Part shown: positions 1 to 8,090 of the stretch, in pieces | Numbering within the stretch: position 1 is the stretch's first letter | How the letters are laid out: each line of letters opens with the position of its first letter | Source of the DNA: CAZGKW01 sp964526295 | GTDB lineage: Bacteria; Planctomycetota; Phycisphaerae; FEN-1346 | Length of the DNA: 27,423 bases | Direction: 5' to 3' | Assembly (NCBI GenBank): GCA_964526295.1 | Contig: CAZGKW010000053.1 | Coordinates: forward strand, 1 to 27,423 | Program-made: the position numbers and the translations under genes | The notes under the pieces: generated by a model | Told to the model about the DNA's origin: nothing | Database searches by the model: none | What the model saw: only the letters and a program-made list of their open reading frames with translations

Positions 1-329
1 AGCAGGATGAATCTCTCTAAGCCCTTGCCGTTAAACGACTTAGCTCGGCGATCCCCGCCATCTCGGCGTTGAAAACGCGCCTGCGGCCAGCTCGAAAGGC
101 CGGGTTTTCGGCCCATTTCGCGGACGCCCCTGAAAATTATAGTGTATGCGGGGTCGGCGCCTGCTCGGCCGCCATTTCGGGCCCCGTCGTGGGCCCCTGG
201 GCCGAGCGGCGGTCGATACGCCGGGTGCTATCTGCCCGGGGGGCGAGTTTGGGCGAGATGGCGCGGAACGAGGTTGACCCGGCGGGCCTCAGGGGCTAGA
301 CTTTGAAGCCCTTTTGCTTGAGGCCGGCC
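1..329. other. Upstream region of the nfnAB operon, no gene seen
   Basis: No convincing gene lies here. A 76-codon open frame at 69-299 has no recognisable motif, is rich in Ala, Arg and Gly, and looks like a chance frame in GC-rich DNA. The only AT-rich spot is at 131-143, where TATAGT (138-143) matches five of six positions of a sigma-70 -10 box. No fair -35 box lies 16-18 bases upstream, so this is only a possible promoter for the nfn genes. Confidence 0.4.
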
Positions 330-1193
330 GTGAACGAGATCGTAAGCAAGGAGGAGTTCCGGCCGGGGATCGTGCGCATCCGGGTGGCGTTTCCGAAGCT
401 GGCCCGCAAGGCCCGGCCCGGCCAGTTCGTCATCCTCCGCGTCACGGAGTTCGGGGAGCGCTTCCCCCTGACCATCGCCGACGCCGACCCCGACGGTGGC
501 AGCATCACGCTCATCTTCCAGGTGGTCGGCAAATCGACGGCGCTGCTGGCGGACCTGGACGTTGGCGAGCGGGTCCTCGACGTCGTCGGTCCCCTCGGCG
601 AGCCCTCCGAGATCGCCCGCTTCGGCCGCACGCTGTGCGTCGGCGGCGGCATCGGCACGGCCCCGCTGTACCCCGTGGCGAAGGCCCTCAAGACGGCCGG
701 GAACCGCGTGACGGCCGTGCTCGGGGCGCGGTCGGAGGGCCTCCTGGTCCTGGAGGACGAGTTCCGCGCCGTTGCCGACGAGGTCCACGTCTCGACCGAC
801 GACGGTTCCTACGGCCGCCGGGGCTTCGTCACGGACGTGGTCGCCGACCTGCTCGGCGAGGGCCGCACGTTCGACCGCGCCTGGGCCATCGGCCCCGTGC
901 CGATGATGCGGGCCGTCTGCGGCCTCACGCGCGAGGCGGGCATCCCGACGGTCGTCAGCCTCAACCCCATCATGGTCGACGGGACGGGCATGTGCGGCGG
1001 GTGCCGCGTCGTCGTCGGCGGCGAGGTCCGCTTCGCCTGCGTCGACGGGCCGGAGTTCGACGGCCACCAGGTGGACTTCGAGACGCTGGCGAAGCGCCTG
1101 CAAACGTACAAGGGCCGCGAAGCGCGCGACCGCGAGGCCTGCCGCATCGGCCTCGACCCCCGGGGCGGGAAGGGGCAGGCGAGACGTGGCTGA
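330..1193 (+). CDS. nfnA: NfnA-like FAD/NAD-binding iron-sulfur subunit (sulfide/dihydroorotate dehydrogenase-like)
   Basis: Small flavoprotein subunit of an NfnAB/SudAB-type complex, which moves electrons between NADH, NADPH and ferredoxin in the cytoplasm. Family features seen: the FAD-binding R-x-P-L-T motif near residues 44-48, the pyridine-nucleotide loop GGGIGTAP near 105-112, and three C-terminal cysteines (about 222, 225, 237) in the spacing used by PyrK/NfnA proteins for a 2Fe-2S cluster. At 287 residues it has the usual length. I prefer the GTG at 330 because GAGG lies six bases upstream and the product then starts MNEIVSKEE, as homologues do. A TTG at 303 in the same frame would add nine residues. 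The end overlaps the next gene by eight bases, so the two are translationally coupled. Whether the complex bifurcates electrons or works as a sulfide dehydrogenase cannot be told from sequence. Confidence 0.9.
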   Translation: MNEIVSKEEFRPGIVRIRVAFPKLARKARPGQFVILRVTEFGERFPLTIADADPDGGSITLIFQVVGKSTALLADLDVGERVLDVVGPLGEPSEIARFGRTLCVGGGIGTAPLYPVAKALKTAGNRVTAVLGARSEGLLVLEDEFRAVADEVHVSTDDGSYGRRGFVTDVVADLLGEGRTFDRAWAIGPVPMMRAVCGLTREAGIPTVVSLNPIMVDGTGMCGGCRVVVGGEVRFACVDGPEFDGHQVDFETLAKRLQTYKGREARDREACRIGLDPRGGKGQARRG

Positions 1194-2646
1194 CGGGTCG
1201 GCGAAACAGGATCGCCTGAAGCGCGTCCGGATGCCCGAGCGGGCCCCGCGGGACCGCCGCGACGACTGGGACGAGGTGCCCTACGGCTACCGGGCCGACG
1301 AGGCCCGCCAGGAGGCCCGGCGGTGCCTCCTGTGCAAGAAGCCCCAGTGCGTCACGGGCTGTCCGGTTGGAGTCGACATACCCGGATTTGTCAAACTGAT
1401 CGCCGACGGCAAGTTCGAGAAGGCGTTCGACCGCATCCTCCTGACGAACGCCCTGCCGGCCATCTGCGGCCGCGTCTGCCCCCAGGAGACCCAGTGCGAG
1501 GCCGCGTGCATCCTCGGCCGCAAGGGCGACCCCCTGGCCATCGGGAACCTGGAGCGGTTCGCCGCCGACTGGATGTACGATCAGCACCTGGTCCGCCGCT
1601 CGCCCGCGGTCGAACCGAGCGGCCACCGCGTGGCGGTGGTCGGCTCGGGCCCGGCGGGCCTGACGTGCGCCGGCGAGCTGGTCAGCCGCGGCCACGCCGT
1701 CACCATCTTCGAGGCGTTCCACCGGCCGGGCGGCGTGCTCGTGTACGGCATCCCGGAGTTCCGCCTCCCCAAGGCCATCGTCGACGAGGAGGTCCGCCAC
1801 CTCCAGGACCGCGGCGTCGAGATCGCCACCAACGCCGTCGTCGGCAAGCTCGACACCGTCGACGAGCTGCTCGCCGAGTACGACGCGGCGTTCATCGGCG
1901 TCGGGGCCGGGGCCCCGATCTTCCTCGGGCTGCCCGGCGAGGAGCTCCTGGGCGTCTACAGCGCCAACGAATATTTGACACGAGTCAACCTGATGCGGGC
2001 CTACGATCGGCGGCGGGCCGACACGCCCATCCTCGACTCGACCCGCGTCGCGGTCATCGGCGGCGGGAACGTGGCGATGGACTCCGCCCGGACGGCCCTG
2101 CGGCTCGGGGCCGACGAGGTCACCGTGATTTACCGCCGGAGCTTCACCGAGATGCCCGCCCGGGCCGCCGAGGTCCACCACGCCGAGCAGGAAGGCATCG
2201 AGTTCCGGCTCCTGACGAACCCCGTGCGGGTGCTCGGAGACGAGAGCGGGTGGGTCCGGGCCATCGAATGCGTGCGGATGCAGCTCGGCGAGCCGGACGA
2301 TTCGGGCCGGCGGCGGCCCGTCCCGGTCGAGGGCAGCGAGTTCACCATCGACGTCGACACGGTCATCGTCGCCATCGGCAACCAGCCCAACCCGATCGTA
2401 CCATCGACGACTCCGGATATGGAGACGAGCAAGTGGGGCACGATCGTCGCCGACGAGTCGACGGGCCGGACGACGAAGCCCCGCGTCTGGGCGGGGGGCG
2501 ACATCGTGACGGGGGCCGCGACCGTGATCAGCGCGATGGGGGCCGGCCAGGCCGCCGCCCGGGACATCGACGCATATCTGCGCCTGCCCGAACCGCGCCG
2601 GTGGGACATCGAGGCCTGCGCCGTCGCCGGCGACGCGGAGTCGTGA
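1186..2646 (+). CDS. nfnB: NfnB-like NADPH-binding subunit (glutamate synthase small-subunit family)
   Basis: Large subunit of the NfnAB-type complex, homologous to the glutamate synthase beta subunit and often annotated gltA. The N-terminal part carries two cysteine clusters, C47-C50-C55-C59 and C94-C98-C104-C108, expected to bind two 4Fe-4S clusters. A dinucleotide-binding loop GSGPAG follows at about 153-158 (FAD), and a second loop, GGGNVAMDSART, lies near residue 290 (NADPH). The C-terminal WAGGDIVTGAATV segment is the usual second FAD contact. Length (486 aa) is normal. The GTG start overlaps the end of nfnA by eight bases. No glutamate synthase large subunit is adjacent, which with the NfnA partner argues for ferredoxin:NADP oxidoreductase rather than glutamate synthesis. 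Confidence 0.9.
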   Translation: MADGSAKQDRLKRVRMPERAPRDRRDDWDEVPYGYRADEARQEARRCLLCKKPQCVTGCPVGVDIPGFVKLIADGKFEKAFDRILLTNALPAICGRVCPQETQCEAACILGRKGDPLAIGNLERFAADWMYDQHLVRRSPAVEPSGHRVAVVGSGPAGLTCAGELVSRGHAVTIFEAFHRPGGVLVYGIPEFRLPKAIVDEEVRHLQDRGVEIATNAVVGKLDTVDELLAEYDAAFIGVGAGAPIFLGLPGEELLGVYSANEYLTRVNLMRAYDRRRADTPILDSTRVAVIGGGNVAMDSARTALRLGADEVTVIYRRSFTEMPARAAEVHHAEQEGIEFRLLTNPVRVLGDESGWVRAIECVRMQLGEPDDSGRRRPVPVEGSEFTIDVDTVIVAIGNQPNPIVPSTTPDMETSKWGTIVADESTGRTTKPRVWAGGDIVTGAATVISAMGAGQAAARDIDAYLRLPEPRRWDIEACAVAGDAES

Positions 2647-2667
2647 CCGCCAACGAGCCAGCAGCCA

Positions 2668-2740
2668 AACGTCCAATGCCGGACCCCCAACATCCAACGC
2701 CGAACGTCCAACGTCCAACGCGAACGGCGGACGGCGAAGG
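2668..2740. repeat. Degenerate heptamer repeat tract (gtccaac-type)
   Basis: Imperfect tandem copies of a seven-base unit around gtccaac/ccaacg, for example cgtccaacgtccaacg near 2705-2720, grade into cgaacgg/cggacgg/cgaagg variants. Low-complexity tracts of this kind occur in intergenic DNA of some planctomycetes (from memory, not checked here). It directly abuts the truncated end of the IS3 remnant. Confidence 0.6.
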
Positions 2741-2773
2741 AAGAACGATAGAGCAAGGAACGGCGAGGGGCGA

Positions 2774-2855
2774 AATGGCCGGCGTTCAGCAGGGCGTCCG
2801 CCTCACGCAGCCTGGCCACGATCTCAAGAGGCGTATGTCGCTTCCGTCGGCTCAT
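2774..2855 (-). pseudogene. Truncated IS3-family transposase OrfA (N-terminal stump)
   Basis: The minus-strand frame starting at 2855 reads MSRRKRHTPLEIVARLREAD and continues to ...LLNAGH. This matches the start of IS3-family OrfA, a helix-turn-helix protein that usually begins with a KRHxPEEIVxKLRxAD pattern. After about 27 residues the similarity stops and the frame runs into the heptamer repeat tract. The rest of OrfA and all of OrfB (the DDE catalytic protein) are missing. AAGGAG lies seven bases upstream of the ATG, so the original translation signal is intact. Not functional as a transposase. Confidence 0.75.
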
Positions 2856-2925
2856 CGAGAATCTCCTTGCCCGTCCGGGCAGCAGAGACTCTCATAACGC
2901 CTGGGTCAAGTTTTGGGGGGCAGGC
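2774..2925 (-). mobile_element. 5' end remnant of an IS3-family insertion sequence
   Basis: Reading the minus strand, tgccccccaaaacttgaccc (about 2906-2925) precedes the OrfA start by about 50 bases. That is the position and style of an IS3-family left inverted repeat. Only this end and the first 82 bases of orfA remain. No right end was found in the window, so the element was truncated by deletion, with the junction near 2774. The exact outer boundary is uncertain by a few bases. Confidence 0.6.
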
Positions 2926-3278
2926 CAACGGGAAGCGCCAGCCTGATCTGGGATTCCGCTTCGCCATCGGCGGCGGGCGCGGCGCGGCCCAATGGATGTC
3001 GAGCGTGGAGTGAAAGTAAGTGGCAGACCTGAAATCGCCGGCCCCCGCGGCCCCGCTCGACCGGCAACCACCGATTTTCGTCAACCGGCACGGGGTCCGT
3101 GGACGACTGAAACCGATTGCCGTGCCAGTTCGTAGCACCGTACCGCGTCAACGCACCGGCCGTCCGTTTCGTGCCAACGATCGCGAACGCCGTCGAGTCC
3201 TCTTTCACTAGCTTCTTCGGCGTTGCGCCGAGCGCGCGGTCCCAGCAACAGCGCCGGTATCGGCACCCAGCCACATCT

Positions 3279-5930
3279 TCATTCAGCATCCTCGCCGGAC
3301 GGCGCCCCGTGGCCGTGGGGGATTGGGCGGTCAAGCTCGATGCCCTGAGGGTTCTCCGGCGTGGCGTCGTACTTGGGCCAGATCAGTTCGCCCTGACGTT
3401 CCCGCTCGTGGTGTTTGGGGCCGTAGGATCCGTACTCATGCGAATTCAGGTCCAGCCACAGGATGATCTTCCGTCTGGCCTCTTCGGGAACCCTGTCGCG
3501 GTGGGTCGTCAGAAGCGCCCGGCCCAGCTTCGAGAACCGGGCCCCAACGTACCCCGGGATTGTCCGCGAGCCGCCCGCATAATCGTCGTTGATGGCCCCG
3601 TTGCCGGTGCCGTGGAAGTAGAACAGCATGCGAGGTCCCCCTTCCTTCTTGTGCTGCTTGCGAACGTCGTTGTAGTCTTTGCCGCGCCACGCCAAGGCGT
3701 TGTAGCTCATGTCCTGCGGCCCCTTGCCGGTCTTCTGATGGCAGGGAATGCAGCTCTTCTCGAAGACGGGCTTGATGTGGCGATAGTAGCTGATCGGCTC
3801 GAGTCCGAGCGCTTCGGGCTCTGGCATCGAGGGGGGTCGCCGGAACGCCTTTGGCTGTCCCATGGGCGGCGGGGGACTGTCGGTCGGCTCGTGGCAACCC
3901 ACACAGGACAGGTTCTCGCCCGGATGCACAAACGTGTCGGACCGCATGGAATGCACGGCCGCGCCGTCGGCGTCCAGCGCCTGGAAGTAGATGGCCTTGG
4001 CCGCGGGCGCCTGGAAATACGCGCTGCCGTCGTCCTCTACAGGGACCGTCCCGAGCGACATACGCACGTTGGAGCCCTCTCCCACGGAGGTCCGGGGAGC
4101 GCCGACGCTTTCACAGCATGGGAACACCTGGACGATCCGCAGCCGCTTGATGGACGTGCCTTCCGGCCAGGGCATATCGGCGATGTACGTATCGGCGATC
4201 GAGATGGTGGCTCGCTTATGCCCTTCGGTTCCCTTGCGTTCGCCCTGCCACGTGGCCGTGGGGATAACGGGCGGTTTCGGGCGCGGGCGGAGGGGCATCG
4301 GGTCCACGCAGGACGTCCCGTCGTCGAAACCGAACAGGAAGACGGCGTTGCCGAACTTGTCCAGCAGATACAGGTCCATCGCCCGGGGGTAGCCCTTCTT
4401 CTTGCGGCTGTAGTCGTGTCTTCCGACCTCGCCCGTCTTGCGGTCGCGCTTGGAGTTGATGTCCCAGTACGTGGGGAAGGCTCGCGGGTCCCAACCGCAG
4501 AGATACACGTCTTCGCTGAGCGGCCAGGCCGGCCCGTAGGGCCCCGCCAGGCCGTGCACCTCGGCCTCGGGGAACGGCGCTTCCGGCGTGATCCGCTTGA
4601 GCTGCGACATGATATTGTCGTCCTCCGCCGACGGATCGATCATCACCAGCGATCCGAACGCCCGGCCGTGGTGCGGCGCGGCCGTGCCGAGGTAGAGGTG
4701 GGAGCCGGGGATCGCCCGGATGTTCATCTCCATCCACGGTCGGCTTCCCCGACCGGCCCGCGGGCGGTCGTACCACGGGACCTCCGGGATTGTCGTCAGC
4801 GGGTGCGGGTAGTTCCCGTGCGGGGCGCGGGGGTTGCGGCCGTCCGGGTAGCAGAACCAGATGTGGTGGGCGATATCGGAGTCGCGGTCGACGTAGTCCC
4901 AGCGCGAATAGACCAGCATGCCGTCGTTGTCCACGCTGGGGTGCCACTCGTTCGTTTCGTGGAAGCTGATCGGGAAGAGGTCCGTCCCGTCGGCCTTCAT
5001 CCCGTACATGGTGAAGGTGGGTTTGGTGTGGCACCGTCCGCTCCCGCCGCGCCTGAGCGATACGAACACAAGCCGACCGTTCGGCAGCCAGCACGGGTCC
5101 CAGTCCTGGCGTTTGAAGGTCAGTTGCCGGAGCCCCGTTCCGTCGACGTTGGCGACGTAGATGTCCCGCTCGTAGGCGAAGGCGATCCGCCGGCCGTCGA
5201 AATCGAGGTCCGGCTGAAGGAACGCCCCCGGCGGCAAGGTCTTGCCCTCGTACTTCCCGTTCTCGCACACGGCGTTGGCCAGCAGGTCGCGGGCGGAGGT
5301 CTCCTCGGCGAAGGGTTTCGAGACAACCACGACCTGGTCCCGGCGCGACCCCTTAAGGTACTGGATACACATGTGGGAGCCGCCTTCGACTTGGAGCCTG
5401 TTGCACAGCACCTTGTCGAAATCGATCAGCGGGTTGGTCAGCGCGATGCGGCGTTGGACCTTGCGGGCCTCGAAGTAAAGGGCCCGTCGCTCGTCCTTCG
5501 ACGCCCCTTCGGCCGCCTTCGCAATCCGCTCCAGCTCCGCCTTGGGGGCCGCCAACTTCTCGGGTACGTTGGGGGTCAGATACGACGCCAAGGCCCGCGT
5601 GCGACGAAGAATGACGTCGAGCGGATCCGCGTCCGTCGGGTGAACCAGCGCCTGCTCGTGGTACACCTCGGCCTTGAGCCGCCGCCGGCGGTGGGGCGCC
5701 TGGTCTTTGAGGTGGTCGATGTGCCACTGGAGGTTGGCGTGCTCATCCTCCCAGGCCTTCCGCAGCTGCGCAGCATCTACCTGCCAGGCGTCAGCCCCCT
5801 TCGGGGCCCCCTCTTGGCCGGCTTGGAGCGTGGATGCCCCAAGGATCAGCACGATCGCTGCCGTGGCCCGTGCGATCGGCCGCTTCGCCGGATTTGCCCG
5901 CTCGCCATCCTGCCGCACCGGCCCAGCCAT
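3279..5930 (-). CDS. HzsA-like secreted diheme c-type cytochrome with beta-propeller repeats
   Basis: An 883-residue protein of the hydrazine synthase alpha-subunit-like family. The start at 5930 is chosen because AGGAGG lies five bases upstream; the open frame extends 108 codons further, but those look like non-coding leader. Residues about 22-40 (ARATAAIVLILGASTLQAG) form a signal peptide, so the product is exported. The middle part holds WD40/PD40-type propeller repeats, such as GRRIAFAYERDIYVANVDGT and the following DWDPCWLPNGRLVFVS. The C-terminal third has two c-type heme sites, C676-x2-C679-H680 and C727-x2-C730-H731. True anammox HzsA has hzsB/hzsC partners, absent here. Homologues without partners are common in the PVC group and their substrate is unknown, so I infer only an extracytoplasmic redox or scaffold role. 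The gene is monocistronic in this window. Confidence 0.85.
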   Translation of the reverse strand: MAGPVRQDGERANPAKRPIARATAAIVLILGASTLQAGQEGAPKGADAWQVDAAQLRKAWEDEHANLQWHIDHLKDQAPHRRRRLKAEVYHEQALVHPTDADPLDVILRRTRALASYLTPNVPEKLAAPKAELERIAKAAEGASKDERRALYFEARKVQRRIALTNPLIDFDKVLCNRLQVEGGSHMCIQYLKGSRRDQVVVVSKPFAEETSARDLLANAVCENGKYEGKTLPPGAFLQPDLDFDGRRIAFAYERDIYVANVDGTGLRQLTFKRQDWDPCWLPNGRLVFVSLRRGGSGRCHTKPTFTMYGMKADGTDLFPISFHETNEWHPSVDNDGMLVYSRWDYVDRDSDIAHHIWFCYPDGRNPRAPHGNYPHPLTTIPEVPWYDRPRAGRGSRPWMEMNIRAIPGSHLYLGTAAPHHGRAFGSLVMIDPSAEDDNIMSQLKRITPEAPFPEAEVHGLAGPYGPAWPLSEDVYLCGWDPRAFPTYWDINSKRDRKTGEVGRHDYSRKKKGYPRAMDLYLLDKFGNAVFLFGFDDGTSCVDPMPLRPRPKPPVIPTATWQGERKGTEGHKRATISIADTYIADMPWPEGTSIKRLRIVQVFPCCESVGAPRTSVGEGSNVRMSLGTVPVEDDGSAYFQAPAAKAIYFQALDADGAAVHSMRSDTFVHPGENLSCVGCHEPTDSPPPPMGQPKAFRRPPSMPEPEALGLEPISYYRHIKPVFEKSCIPCHQKTGKGPQDMSYNALAWRGKDYNDVRKQHKKEGGPRMLFYFHGTGNGAINDDYAGGSRTIPGYVGARFSKLGRALLTTHRDRVPEEARRKIILWLDLNSHEYGSYGPKHHERERQGELIWPKYDATPENPQGIELDRPIPHGHGAPSGEDAE

Positions 5931-6256
5931 TGACGCCTCCTGTTGGCGACCTCCAAATTCGTCTGAGTCAAAACGAGACAACCTGGGGTGCGAAACCCGG
6001 GCAACTGACAATTCCCTGCCCCGCAATTTGAACGCCTCAGGCCCTGTATCGGTCCGGTTCTTTTTTCCTCGCGCTCGGTAGTATTCAGTGTTGTGTGTGA
6101 TTTCGTTGGGCAAGCGGGGCCCGGAGCGGAGAGCCCTCGGGCAGCTCGGAAGCGACGGGCCCCGACCTCGCCCAACGAATGGCGTTGAAAAAGCGAGGGG
6201 TGATCGGTCCGATGGGCGAGTCGTGGAAAACAGGCACACACGGAAGGAGATCACCC
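5931..6256. other. Divergent intergenic region with a large inverted repeat
   Basis: This 326-base region separates the HzsA-like gene (leftward) from a small unknown gene (rightward). It contains the hairpin-forming inverted repeat at 6102-6179, described separately. No promoter with both boxes was convincing on either strand. The open frames crossing it are extensions of the neighbouring genes and show no motifs. Confidence 0.4.
6102..6179. other. Long two-part inverted repeat, possible structured RNA element
   Basis: Outer arms TTCGTTGGGC (6102-6111) and GCCCAACGAA (6170-6179) are perfect complements. Inside them GGGGCCCG (6116-6123) pairs perfectly with CGGGCCCC (6156-6163), leaving an asymmetric 4/6-base internal loop. 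The roughly 32-base apical part can form a further small GAGC/GCTC stem. There is no U-tract next to it, so it is not an ordinary terminator. It lies in the upstream region of both flanking genes. It could be a leader RNA structure, a protein-binding dyad or the ends of a lost mobile element. Confidence 0.45.
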
Positions 6257-6568
6257 ATGGACAGCGCAGCGGACGTTCGGCACCGGATGCAAGGGACTCT
6301 CCGGCAAAAGGGGCGGGAGGACGACGGCCGGTTCATGCAGCGGTGGTGGCAACTGGCGATGGAGGGTGAGCGGGACGCCTTCTTCGGCTGCGCCCGGCAC
6401 GAGCGATACCCTCAAGTCCTCCGCCATCTCCTGCGGCGGCGGCCGGTGGCGGGCAAGGTCAAGGAATTCCGTTCTCTCAGTGACTTGCGGTCCCGGCGGG
6501 GCTTCTTCCTGCCGTCGGCTCGGATTTGGGGGCAGTTGTCAGGGGAACGGGGCTTTGCGGACTGCTGA
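6257..6568 (+). CDS. Hypothetical small basic protein
   Basis: A 103-residue open frame starting with ATG at 6257, with AAGGAG eight bases upstream, a good ribosome binding site. The product is rich in Arg, Gly and aromatic residues: FMQRWWQLAMEGERDAFFGC near residues 26-45, then LRHLLRRRP. It has no signal peptide and no transmembrane segment, and I recognise no family. The first 75 residues look more protein-like than the tail, which may have been altered at the 3' end. The strong start signal is the main reason to call it. It could also be a fragment of a former larger gene. Confidence 0.45.
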   Translation: MDSAADVRHRMQGTLRQKGREDDGRFMQRWWQLAMEGERDAFFGCARHERYPQVLRHLLRRRPVAGKVKEFRSLSDLRSRRGFFLPSARIWGQLSGERGFADC

Positions 6569-7056
6569 ATGCGGACTGTGCACCGAGACGGACAACCGTG
6601 GCGAGGAGTGACGGCCGAGGAGGTTGCCGCGACGTACAAAAAACGCAGAATTCCATGGGCGCGGCGAGCCGCACTTCGCTCGACGGGTTCCGCAGATTTG
6701 CGGCCCGGTCCCTCCGAACCGCTGTCTTTTCCCATTTGGCGATCCCTTCCTCTCGAGTGCGATCCTCTAGAGGCGGCCACTGCTCCCACACAAGCACATG
6801 GCTCGATGCGGGTAACCCGGGACGACGACGCGTGCCAGACGTGCTATGGCGTTTCTTTGGTCGATGCGTGCGGGCCCGTCAACGGAAAAACCGTATGACG
6901 TATCCGGAAATCCTGACAGGCGGCGTCCTGCTGGCTATACGCCTGGTGTTGGCCGCTTGAGGGGCTCGTCCTTGGCCAGCGGCGCAGCGCGGGAACGCGA
7001 AGCTTCTTGCCTGGGACGTGAATGAGGTCGGGGACGTGACGCAGGGCCCCGCGCGG
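6569..7056. other. Region without a supported gene
   Basis: This 488-base stretch holds no frame I can assign. A 109-codon plus-strand frame begins at ATG 6569, right after the stop of the preceding small gene, but it lacks a ribosome binding site and motifs. A minus-strand frame (6477-6797) is equally anonymous. A short frame from ATG 6896 to 6961 encodes a 22-residue hydrophobic peptide, too short to call. There is no zinc-finger anti-sigma gene next to the ECF sigma factor, where one is often found. Confidence 0.4.
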
Positions 7057-7755
7057 TCAGGCGGACCGCGAACCGAGGGCCTTCAGCCGCCGGCCGGTCG
7101 AGACGTACAGCACCAGCTTTTCCTTGAGCGTCTCGCGGGCACGGGTCAGGAGGCTCCGCACGGCGGCCGTGCTGCATCCCAGGGCGTCGGCGATCTCGGC
7201 GTAGGTCAGCCCCTCGTAGCGGCTGAGGATGACGGCGGCCTGCTGGCTGGGCGGGAGCGAGCGGACCGCCTCGCGGACGCGGCGGCGGAGCTCGGTCCGC
7301 TGGAGGTCCGTCTCGGGCGGTGCGGCCCGCGAATCGGGCCAGCTCAGCGGCCCGTCGCCGCCGGCCCGGGGTCGCTCCAAGGAGACGTCGCCGCGTCGCT
7401 TCGCCGCCTTCCGCAGGCCGTTGAGGCAGACGTTGACGGCGACGTGGTAGAGCCAGGTGGTGAACTTCGCCTGGGGCCGGTACCGCCGCCGCGACCGCCA
7501 GACGCGGAGGAGCACCTCCTGGGCGAGGTCCTCGGCCTCGGTCGCGTTCCGGGCGAAGCGGTACGCCAGGGAGACGACCCGGCGATGGTGCCGCTCGACC
7601 AGGCGGCCGAAGGCGGCCCCGTCGCCCGCCCGGACGGCGAGCATGAGGCGGACGTCGAGATCGGTCGCCGCCGGGCCGGTGTAGGCGTGGACCGCATCGG
7701 GGGCGGGGGCGGCGTCGGCCGCAACGGCGGCGACGGCTGTCGCGGTCTGGTTCAC
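7057..7755 (-). CDS. ECF-type RNA polymerase sigma-70 family factor
   Basis: A 232-residue extracytoplasmic-function sigma factor, which directs RNA polymerase to a small set of stress or surface promoters. Region 2 spans about residues 45-110, with the core-binding DLAQEVLLRVWRSRRRY segment and the FTTWLYHVAVNVCLN -10 reading helix. Region 4 spans about 155-215, with LPPSQQAAVILSRYEGLTYAEIADALGCS, a helix-turn-helix for -35 recognition. Region 3 is absent, as expected. A 30-residue Ala-rich extension precedes region 2. The start is GTG at 7755 with AAAGGG about seven bases upstream. No anti-sigma gene is adjacent on either side, so control must come from elsewhere or from the protein's own tails. 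Confidence 0.9.
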   Translation of the reverse strand: MNQTATAVAAVAADAAPAPDAVHAYTGPAATDLDVRLMLAVRAGDGAAFGRLVERHHRRVVSLAYRFARNATEAEDLAQEVLLRVWRSRRRYRPQAKFTTWLYHVAVNVCLNGLRKAAKRRGDVSLERPRAGGDGPLSWPDSRAAPPETDLQRTELRRRVREAVRSLPPSQQAAVILSRYEGLTYAEIADALGCSTAAVRSLLTRARETLKEKLVLYVSTGRRLKALGSRSA

Positions 7756-8090
7756 AGTTTCGCCCTTTACCTTCGCGCCGGTGGTCCGTCGGGCTTCATC
7801 TTTCCAGGCGCGTGAACGGGCCGAGGGTTACCAAGGGAAATCCGACGAGCCGCGCCGGGGGCACGGCGCCGACCTTTGCGCGGCGGGCGTGGAGACCCGC
7901 GGGGCGGCGTGGAGGAGGGCGCGGGGGCGAGCGGGCCGCTTGGGGAGGACCGGCCCCGCCGCCGGGGGTTAACACTCTGTAACGGGGGCGGAAGAGCAAC
8001 GTGCGGAGAGCGAACGTGAAGCGAGTCACACCGGCGGCGGCCCTTGCGGCGGGTGGGCGGCCGCGGCGGCGGCGAATGGATGAGTGGGCC
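7756..8090. other. Divergent intergenic region between the sigma factor and the sulfatase
   Basis: Very GC-rich. The only notable site is a small dyad at 7968-7983, GTTA-N8-TAAC, just upstream of the sulfatase. The three possible sulfatase starts upstream of 8091 (GTG 8001, GTG 8016, ATG 8076) fall in this region. No clear two-box promoter was found. Confidence 0.35.

Larger units (their letters stand above)
2647..3278. other. Gene-free scar region between nfnB and the HzsA-like gene
   Basis: This 632-base stretch holds a heptamer repeat tract (about 2668-2740), the 5' stump of an IS3-family insertion sequence (about 2774-2925) and, from 2930 to 3278, sequence without a recognisable gene. 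Open frames in the last part (for example 2906-3334 on the minus strand) lack known motifs, and plausible peptide stretches switch frame. It may be an eroded gene, but I cannot name one. Confidence 0.5.

Noticed and set aside
69..299. 76-codon open frame upstream of nfnA
   Set aside because: No ribosome binding site, no motif, and composition like the surrounding non-coding DNA.
2906..3334. Minus-strand 142-codon frame downstream of the HzsA-like gene
   Set aside because: It has no ribosome binding site or motif, its tail runs into the IS3 end, and protein-like stretches switch frame. At best it is an eroded gene.
3279..5930. Anammox hydrazine synthase proper
   Set aside because: No beta or gamma subunit genes and no other anammox markers are present, and homologues of this type are widespread in non-anammox bacteria.
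3117..5933. Plus-strand 938-codon open frame opposite the HzsA-like gene
   Set aside because: It is antisense to a gene with a signal peptide, two heme motifs and a perfect ribosome binding site. The frame has no motifs and an Arg/Val/Gly-rich composition typical of GC-rich antisense frames.
6755..6775. GATCCTCTAGAG, resembling a cloning-vector polylinker
   Set aside because: Only 12 bases match, and the flanks differ from pUC-type linkers (no SalI or PstI sites follow). It contains a CCTCTAGAGG palindrome and is probably chance.
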